In this document: positions 1-4,170 of the stretch, one piece after another
Position numbering within the stretch: position 1 is the stretch's first letter
Layout: every line of letters begins with the position of its first letter
NCBI GenBank assembly: GCA_964388985.1
Contig: CAYMCJ010000038.1
Location: 1-10,772, forward strand
Source of the DNA: CAYMCJ01 sp964388985
Lineage (GTDB): Bacteria > Patescibacteriota > Patescibacteriia > Patescibacteriales > CAYMCJ01
Direction of reading: 5' to 3'
DNA length: 10,772 bases
The notes under the pieces: generated by a model
Seen by the model: only the letters and a program-made list of their open reading frames with translations
What the model was told of the DNA's origin: nothing
Database searches by the model: none
Position numbers and translations under genes: made by a program

Positions 1-48
1 GACAATGTTCAGATTTTTCAAATAATCAAGGTATGGTGGAAATTTCAT
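1..48 (-). CDS. Possible 5' end of a leftward gene running off the window (unrecognised)
   Basis: Read on the minus strand from an ATG at 46-48, the frame stays open to the window edge and gives MKFPPYLDYLKNLNIV. Sixteen codons are too few to recognise a family. There is no Shine-Dalgarno sequence, but most genes here lack one. It would be divergent from the LexA-methyltransferase gene and share the 128-base AT-rich region between them, so it could be co-regulated by LexA. It may equally be chance, since short open frames are common at such AT content. Confidence 0.3.
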   Translation of the reverse strand, partial: MKFPPYLDYLKNLNIV

Positions 49-94
49 ATTTTTTATTTAATAAACGAAAATTTTTATTAATTAATTATTGACT

Positions 95-103
95 TGTGGA
101 TAA
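95..103 (-). promoter_or_regulatory. DnaA-box match
   Basis: TGTGGATAA is the exact complement of the consensus DnaA box TTATCCACA. It lies in AT-rich DNA just upstream of the -35 of the LexA-fusion promoter. Only one exact copy was noticed, so a regulatory site or chance is likelier than an origin. Confidence 0.3.
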
Positions 104-108
104 CTTAT

Positions 109-137
109 TTGATTTTCGGGTTATTTTCGGTTATACT
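109..137 (+). promoter_or_regulatory. Sigma70-type promoter of the lexA-methyltransferase gene
   Basis: A -35 TTGATT (109-114) and a -10 TATACT (132-137) are separated by exactly 17 bases, each close to consensus. The predicted transcript starts near 144, giving a leader of about 33 bases with no evident Shine-Dalgarno before the ATG at 177. The spacer holds the direct repeat listed separately, so a bound repressor would sit directly on the RNA polymerase site. Confidence 0.55.
112..133 (+). promoter_or_regulatory. Candidate LexA operator: direct repeat with 11-base period
   Basis: ATTTTCGGGTT (112-122) is followed directly by ATTTTCGGTTA (123-133). The shared ATTTTCGG cores are 11 bases apart, about one helical turn, and lie between the -35 and -10. 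An inverted copy of the core, CGAAAAT, is at 66-72. Seen as TTTC-N7-TTTC, it resembles the spacing of the alphaproteobacterial LexA box GTTC-N7-GTTC. That this LexA binds it is inference from position and spacing. Confidence 0.4.
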
Positions 138-176
138 ATTAATATAAATTATTATTAATAAAAAGTCAATACTTTT

Positions 177-2855
177 ATGCTAACACGACGTCAAAAACAA
201 ATTTATGAATTTATTAAACAGTATATTAAAAAAAACGACTATGCCCCATCTCTTGAAGAGATAGGAAAGCATTTTAAATTAAAATCTGTTGGCACTGTCC
301 ACGAACATATAGAAACACTGCACTTAAAAGGTTTTCTTAATAAAGTAGAACACCAAGCAAGATCAATCGAAATTAGCGACCAAGATAAAATGGTTACTAT
401 CCCTCTTAAGGGCTTAATCGCGGCGGGCGAACCCATTGAAGCAATTGAAGAATATGGAAGTTTAAAAGTGCCTAAAAGTAATATCTCAAAATCAGGTGAA
501 CATTTTGCCTTGCGTGTAAAAGGAAATAGCATGTTGCAAGAAGGTATTTTTGACGGCGACCATGTAATAATCAAAAAACAAAATACAGCGGAAAACGGAG
601 ACACAATTGTAGCGCTGATTAATGATAATGAAGCTACTTTAAAAAAAATATTTAGAATAAAAGGCGGATTTAGATTGCAACCCGCCAATCCTAAATTAAA
701 ACCATTTACAGTTAAAAAATTGATAGTGCAGGGCAAAGTAATTTCGGTAATGAGGAATTACGAAGCAAAAAGGAACATAAATCAAAAAATAAATTTTATT
801 TCTTTTATTAATGAATTAAAATCTTTAATCGCGGAAACGCAAAAACAAATTTCAAAAAAATTTTCAATCAACCCGGAGTATAATCTATGGAAACAAACGG
901 AAAGTAATCCTGATAAAGAAAAATTTTGTTTAGAAACCGCTTATACTTTTTTTAATGAATTAATTTTATTATGGGTATGCAAAGACAAAGGCTTGCTAAA
1001 ATTTGAAACAATTTCTAGTTATCAAGATTGTAAAAAATTTAAAAAAGAGGCTCAAAAAATATATTCCCATATTTTTGAAAATAATATTTTTGATTGGTAT
1101 TATCCAGACGATTTTATTCTGCAACAGACAACAAATTCTTTTAATAAATATGAATTTTCAGAAATTGATCGTGATATTTTAGGAAAACTGTATGAACAAT
1201 TTATCAGTCCGGAGGAAAGAAAGAAACTTGGTCAATTTTATACACCCGAAACAGTGATAGATTACATTTTAGATCAAGCTGGTTATGCGACCAGACAAAA
1301 CATAGCGAACAAAAAAATTATTGATATTTCCTGCGGCTCCGGAGGATTTATAACAAGGGCTGCTTATCGCTTAATAATTAATTTAAAAAATAAAAAATAT
1401 AAACCTAAGGAAATTATTAAAAGTATAACAAATAACATTTACGGCCTAGATATAAACCCTTTTGCCTGTTATTTGGCGGAAACTAATATCCTTTTGCAAT
1501 TTTTAGATTTAGTTGTGAAAGCTAAAAAAGAAGACAAAAACTATTCAATCCCTAAAATCAATATTTTTCAAACTAACACGATTGAATCCCCCAATCTGTT
1601 GAGCAATGACTTGCCAATCGTTAAAGAAATTAAAAATAAAACAGGCCGATTTGCTCAAGGCTTTGATTTTGTGGTAGGCAATCCTCCCTATCTGGAAACA
1701 AAAAAAATGGACAAATGTACAAAAAAACTTTGTATAGAAACATGCCCGGATATAGCGAATGGAGCCTTCGATTTATTTGTTTGCTTTGTTGACAAAGGGA
1801 TGAGACTTCTTAAAAAAAATGGCAAATTTGGATATATAATACCAAATAAATTTTTAATAGCGAATTACGCCAAAAAGATGAGGGTCCAAATTTTAAATCA
1901 ATACTCACTTAAGGAAATAATAGATGTTTCCGAGTGCGAAATTTTTGAAAATGTTTCGGTTTATCCAATAATATTGATTATAGAAAATAAAAAACCGAAC
2001 GATAATACAACCATAGAAACCGCTGAAAAAATATTAAATAAACAAGAATTGGAAAATCACAGCTTTGCTAAATGTGAAATGAAACAAAATATATACAAAA
2101 GAGATGATCACATATTTTTCATTTTGCCAAATGACAAAATACAAAATTCTTTATTAATGAAACTGCTTGATAAAAAATATAAAACACTAGATAATTATCT
2201 AACTATCAAATGGACAATTTCATTTCACGCCCTTGGTTTAAGAAAAAAATTTTTATTTCCAGAAAAACCAAATTCAGAAAATGCCAAAAAATTAATTGGA
2301 GGCAAATCTTTTGCGGGCAATAACGATATTAATAGATATAAAATAAAATGGGGAGGTTGGTGGATAGATTATAACGAGGACTTAGCAAAAAAACATAAAA
2401 ATCAACTTCCTCCAAAAAGTTTATTTGAACAAGAAAAATTGATAATTTGTCAAAATTCTTTAAGATTAAGAGCGGCCCTTGACGATAAAAAATATTACTG
2501 CAAGGACACTTTTTTTGTAGCTACCTTAAATGATAAAATTAAAAATGATTTTAGTTTAAAATTTTTTCTTGCGCTACTTAATTCTAAACTACTTCATTAT
2601 TACTACGCAAATATATATAAAGGAACTCATGTGGCAGGGGGGTATCTGCATTATCTAATAGGATATTTAAATAGTATGCCGATAGCTGAAGCAACAAAAA
2701 AACAGCAATCTGATATTGCCATTTTAGTGGATAAAATATTAAAGGTAGAAAATAAAAAGGAATTTACTGAATTAGATAGTATAATAGATAATAAAATTTA
2801 TCAACTTTACAATATAAGCAAAGAGGAGTTTAAAATTGTTAAAAATTTTATTTAA
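177..2855 (+). CDS. LexA repressor fused to gamma-class N6-adenine DNA methyltransferase
   Basis: A single 892-residue frame joins two proteins that are normally separate. Residues 1-194 are a complete LexA: winged HTH (about 1-65), cleavage site Ala83-Gly84 in LIAAGEP, nucleophile Ser118 in GNSM, and general base Lys156 in ATLKKI. It ends at VMRNY, where LexA normally stops. Residues about 197-345 are the helical linker typical of Eco57I/type IIG enzymes (FFNELILLWVCKDKGLL). The catalytic domain follows: motif X FYTP (354-357), motif I DISCGSGG (383-390), an acidic residue in GLDINP (Asp425) and motif IV NPPY (502-505). The motif order is gamma class. About 640-892 is a TaqI-like target-recognition region. 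No PD-(D/E)xK nuclease motif was seen in the linker; LexA occupies the place where type IIG enzymes carry their nuclease. The product should methylate adenine at a specific site, probably protecting against the convergent endonuclease. RecA-stimulated cleavage would separate residues 1-83 from the rest. The domain calls are firm; the functional consequence of fusion is inference. Confidence 0.9.
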   Translation: MLTRRQKQIYEFIKQYIKKNDYAPSLEEIGKHFKLKSVGTVHEHIETLHLKGFLNKVEHQARSIEISDQDKMVTIPLKGLIAAGEPIEAIEEYGSLKVPKSNISKSGEHFALRVKGNSMLQEGIFDGDHVIIKKQNTAENGDTIVALINDNEATLKKIFRIKGGFRLQPANPKLKPFTVKKLIVQGKVISVMRNYEAKRNINQKINFISFINELKSLIAETQKQISKKFSINPEYNLWKQTESNPDKEKFCLETAYTFFNELILLWVCKDKGLLKFETISSYQDCKKFKKEAQKIYSHIFENNIFDWYYPDDFILQQTTNSFNKYEFSEIDRDILGKLYEQFISPEERKKLGQFYTPETVIDYILDQAGYATRQNIANKKIIDISCGSGGFITRAAYRLIINLKNKKYKPKEIIKSITNNIYGLDINPFACYLAETNILLQFLDLVVKAKKEDKNYSIPKINIFQTNTIESPNLLSNDLPIVKEIKNKTGRFAQGFDFVVGNPPYLETKKMDKCTKKLCIETCPDIANGAFDLFVCFVDKGMRLLKKNGKFGYIIPNKFLIANYAKKMRVQILNQYSLKEIIDVSECEIFENVSVYPIILIIENKKPNDNTTIETAEKILNKQELENHSFAKCEMKQNIYKRDDHIFFILPNDKIQNSLLMKLLDKKYKTLDNYLTIKWTISFHALGLRKKFLFPEKPNSENAKKLIGGKSFAGNNDINRYKIKWGGWWIDYNEDLAKKHKNQLPPKSLFEQEKLIICQNSLRLRAALDDKKYYCKDTFFVATLNDKIKNDFSLKFFLALLNSKLLHYYYANIYKGTHVAGGYLHYLIGYLNSMPIAEATKKQQSDIAILVDKILKVENKKEFTELDSIIDNKIYQLYNISKEEFKIVKNFI

Positions 2856-3489
2856 TTGGCAATATTTTACAAAATACGTTATCTAAAAATTCAACAAAGT
2901 TTTTAACTTTATCGGGATTTAACTTTTTTCTAAATTCTTTCTTCCATATAGGTTTAGCCGAAGATCTTTTCCCATCTGTTAAAATAAAAGTTTTATCAAC
3001 CCATTTTTCATCTTCTATAAATTTTTTTGATTCCTCTTTAATCGCATTTTCAATTGAAACTACTATGCAGATTAATTTTTTATCAAAATACATTTTTAAA
3101 AGTCTAAAATCATTACTTGCCCTAAAGTAATAGCAAAAATCTAAATATGATTTTGCCTCTATTGCTGAAATAAATTCGCCATTAATATAGCAATGTTTGT
3201 CCACATGGGCATAAAATTTATTACCTTTTTTATTAACGCATTTAACTTGATCTTTCTCTCCCTTTTTTGGTTTAGTCGATTTTTCAATATCAGAATAAAT
3301 TTTTGCGATTTCTATCCAAGCTAATGCAGACAAATCTTCTCCAAGATCACCCATGGCTTGCCTTATCTTTCCGCCAGCATTGTTTCGATTGGCATACTTT
3401 GAAATTTTATTCAGCCGCCCTTCATAAAAAAAATTAATTTTATTCATAACAATCTTTTTTGTCCGGCTATTTAATCTGCTTTTAATCAT
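2848..3489 (-). CDS. Putative type II restriction endonuclease
   Basis: A 213-residue soluble protein with no membrane segments. I do not recognise the exact family. It carries Asp97 (HVDKHC), then 13 residues, then Glu111-Ala-Lys113 (AIEAKSYLD), which fits the PD-(D/E)xK nuclease core, with hydrophobic strands around it and a following strand (LICIVVSIE, 139-147). Lys-rich surfaces and a length near 200 suit an orthodox type II endonuclease. Context is the main support: it converges on the methyltransferase, overlapping its 3' end by 8 bases, the usual compact restriction-modification layout. The first ATG (3489) lies about 23 bases from the predicted transcription start. An alternative ATG is at 3447 (residue 15), and neither has a good Shine-Dalgarno. 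It could instead be an unrelated nuclease or a defence protein of unknown activity. Confidence 0.6.
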   Translation of the reverse strand: MIKSRLNSRTKKIVMNKINFFYEGRLNKISKYANRNNAGGKIRQAMGDLGEDLSALAWIEIAKIYSDIEKSTKPKKGEKDQVKCVNKKGNKFYAHVDKHCYINGEFISAIEAKSYLDFCYYFRASNDFRLLKMYFDKKLICIVVSIENAIKEESKKFIEDEKWVDKTFILTDGKRSSAKPIWKKEFRKKLNPDKVKNFVEFLDNVFCKILPIK

Positions 3490-3498
3490 AAATTTTAA

Positions 3499-3512
3499 AC
3501 ATATTTTTATGT
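3499..3512. repeat. Inverted repeat at the endonuclease transcription start
   Basis: ACATA-TTTT-TATGT is a perfect two-arm palindrome lying immediately downstream of the -10, at the predicted transcription start. It could be an operator for a controller protein, but AT-rich palindromes this short arise often by chance. Confidence 0.3.
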
Positions 3513-3518
3513 ACCATA

Positions 3519-3547
3519 ATTTTAATGTTTTAAAAGGATTTTGTCAA
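3519..3547 (-). promoter_or_regulatory. Promoter of the putative endonuclease gene
   Basis: On the minus strand a perfect TTGACA (plus 3542-3547) is followed after 17 bases by TAAAAT (plus 3519-3524, five of six to consensus). The predicted start is near 3512, leaving about 23 bases to the ATG at 3489. This is closer to consensus at -35 than the promoter of the methyltransferase. Confidence 0.55.
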
Positions 3548-3560
3548 TTATTTTTGCAAA

Positions 3561-3614
3561 ATAGGGGCCGAGCCGCTCTCGGCCGAATTCTTAAGAAAGC
3601 GGCTCGGCTCCTAT
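3561..3614. repeat. GC-rich hairpin with nested palindromes
   Basis: The left arm ataggggccgagccgct (3561-3577) pairs with agcggctcggctcctat (3598-3614) over 17 bases with one G-T wobble. The 20-base loop contains TCGGCCGA (3579-3586) and TTCTTAAGAA (3588-3597), both perfect palindromes. An alternative 7-bp hairpin, GGCCGAG/CTCGGCC (3566-3572 with 3578-3584), would exclude the long stem. It is far richer in GC than its surroundings. Reading leftward it is followed by TATTTT, so it could insulate the endonuclease promoter as a weak terminator; reading rightward there is no T-tract. A dispersed palindromic repeat is the other reading. Confidence 0.6.
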
Positions 3615-3646
3615 CATGTTACCCACCAACCTAAAAAATAGCTACA

Positions 3647-3676
3647 TTGACACAAACTCTTTTGCTGTGCTAACGT
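3647..3676 (+). promoter_or_regulatory. Candidate promoter of the 91-residue gene
   Basis: A perfect -35 TTGACA (3647-3652) is followed after 18 bases by TAACGT (3671-3676), preceded by TG as in an extended -10. The -10 hexamer itself is poor, so the box is uncertain. The leader would be about 50 bases and ends in the strong ribosome-binding site. Confidence 0.35.
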
Positions 3677-3720
3677 AAAGTTAAATAAAAAATTAAAACC
3701 ATAAATCAAAATAATAAAAA

Positions 3721-3732
3721 AGGGAGGAAATC
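3721..3732 (+). promoter_or_regulatory. Strong Shine-Dalgarno site of the 91-residue gene
   Basis: AGGGAGGAAA ends two bases before the ATG at 3733, with GGAGG at 3723-3727 and near-ideal spacing. It is the only coding start in the window with such a site, which fixes the start and supports real translation of the small protein. Confidence 0.75.
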
Positions 3733-4008
3733 ATGAGTAAAGAAAACGACATAACTTCTTTGGCTAAATATGCAAGTTTTATCATGAAAGTTCCAGTGCA
3801 TCTTAAAAAAGACTTTCAATGGGCGGTTTTTAAGTTTAATAGGAATTTGTCTGATATTAACAATACTATATTAGTAAAATTCTTACTCGTAGCGGGTAAT
3901 TTCTGGATTACAGAAATTACCTATCCTGATAATAACCAAGCAACAGTAATAAAATTTTTGGAGGAGTTTTGCGAGAAAAACAACGGCCTTTTTCAGCAAG
4001 AACATTAA
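3733..4008 (+). CDS. Small protein of unknown function, possibly ribbon-helix-helix
   Basis: A 91-residue protein with no signal peptide or clear membrane helix. I do not recognise its family. Residues about 15-54 follow a ribbon-helix-helix outline: a short strand FIMKVPVHL, an amphipathic helix (about 23-35), a turn at NRNLS (36-40) and a second helix (about 41-54). In that fold, VP-x-LKK then a helix, a turn and a Leu-Ser start to helix two is typical. The C-terminal part (about 58-91) has a further strand and helix, ending FLEEFCEKNNG. It has its own promoter candidate, the best ribosome-binding site here and a dedicated terminator, so it is probably a well-expressed single-gene unit. It could regulate the neighbouring restriction module, but nothing proves a link. 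The ORF is secure; the fold is a weak inference. Confidence 0.75.
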   Translation: MSKENDITSLAKYASFIMKVPVHLKKDFQWAVFKFNRNLSDINNTILVKFLLVAGNFWITEITYPDNNQATVIKFLEEFCEKNNGLFQQEH

Positions 4009-4047
4009 CTACCCGCGATAAAATGCGGACAAAAAATAACCATCAAT

Positions 4048-4080
4048 GTCGTCCCGGCAAAATGCAAGGACGACTTTTTT
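4048..4080 (+). terminator. Rho-independent terminator of the 91-residue gene
   Basis: GTCGTCC (4048-4054) pairs perfectly with GGACGAC (4068-4074) around a 13-base loop, followed at once by six Ts. It lies 40 bases after the stop codon on the same strand. Confidence 0.85.
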
Positions 4081-4090
4081 ATTTATTGCA

Positions 4091-4125
4091 AAAAGCGGCC
4101 CGCGCTTATAAGCCGGGCCGCTTTT
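4091..4125. terminator. Bidirectional terminator between convergent genes
   Basis: AAAAGCGGCCCG (4091-4102) pairs perfectly with CGGGCCGCTTTT (4114-4125). The 11-base loop contains the palindrome GCTTATAAGC. The A-rich left edge and T-rich right edge give a U-tract on either strand, so it can end leftward transcripts from the O-antigen-ligase-like gene (stop at 4171) and back up the preceding rightward terminator. Confidence 0.85.
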
Positions 4126-4140
4126 ATTGTATTATCAATT

Positions 4141-4168
4141 GTTAATTGTTAACTGTTAATTGTTAATT
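4141..4168. repeat. Four 7-base tandem repeats (gttaatt)
   Basis: Copies at 4141, 4148, 4155 and 4162 read gttaatt, with one variant gttaact at 4148. The array sits between the bidirectional terminator and the stop codon (TAG, 4171-4173) of the leftward gene. It is probably a slippage-prone intergenic micro-repeat rather than a gene. Confidence 0.8.
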
Positions 4169-4170
4169 GT

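Noticed and set aside
89..94. TTGACT as the -35 of the lexA-fusion promoter
   Set aside because: No acceptable -10 lies 16-18 bases downstream; TTGATT at 109-114 pairs with TATACT at exactly 17.
49..176. Replication origin
   Set aside because: There is one DnaA box only, with no cluster, no dnaA or dnaN neighbours, and AT-richness typical of this genome's gaps.
239..736. A 165-codon minus-strand open frame inside the LexA part
   Set aside because: It lies wholly antisense to a well-supported LexA domain and its translation shows no recognisable motif.
2863..2876. Terminator at the convergent gene ends (TATTTT/AAAATA)
   Set aside because: The stem is only A-T pairs with a two-base loop and no following T-tract.
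4141..4168. CRISPR array
   Set aside because: The units are 7 bases with no spacers and no cas genes nearby.
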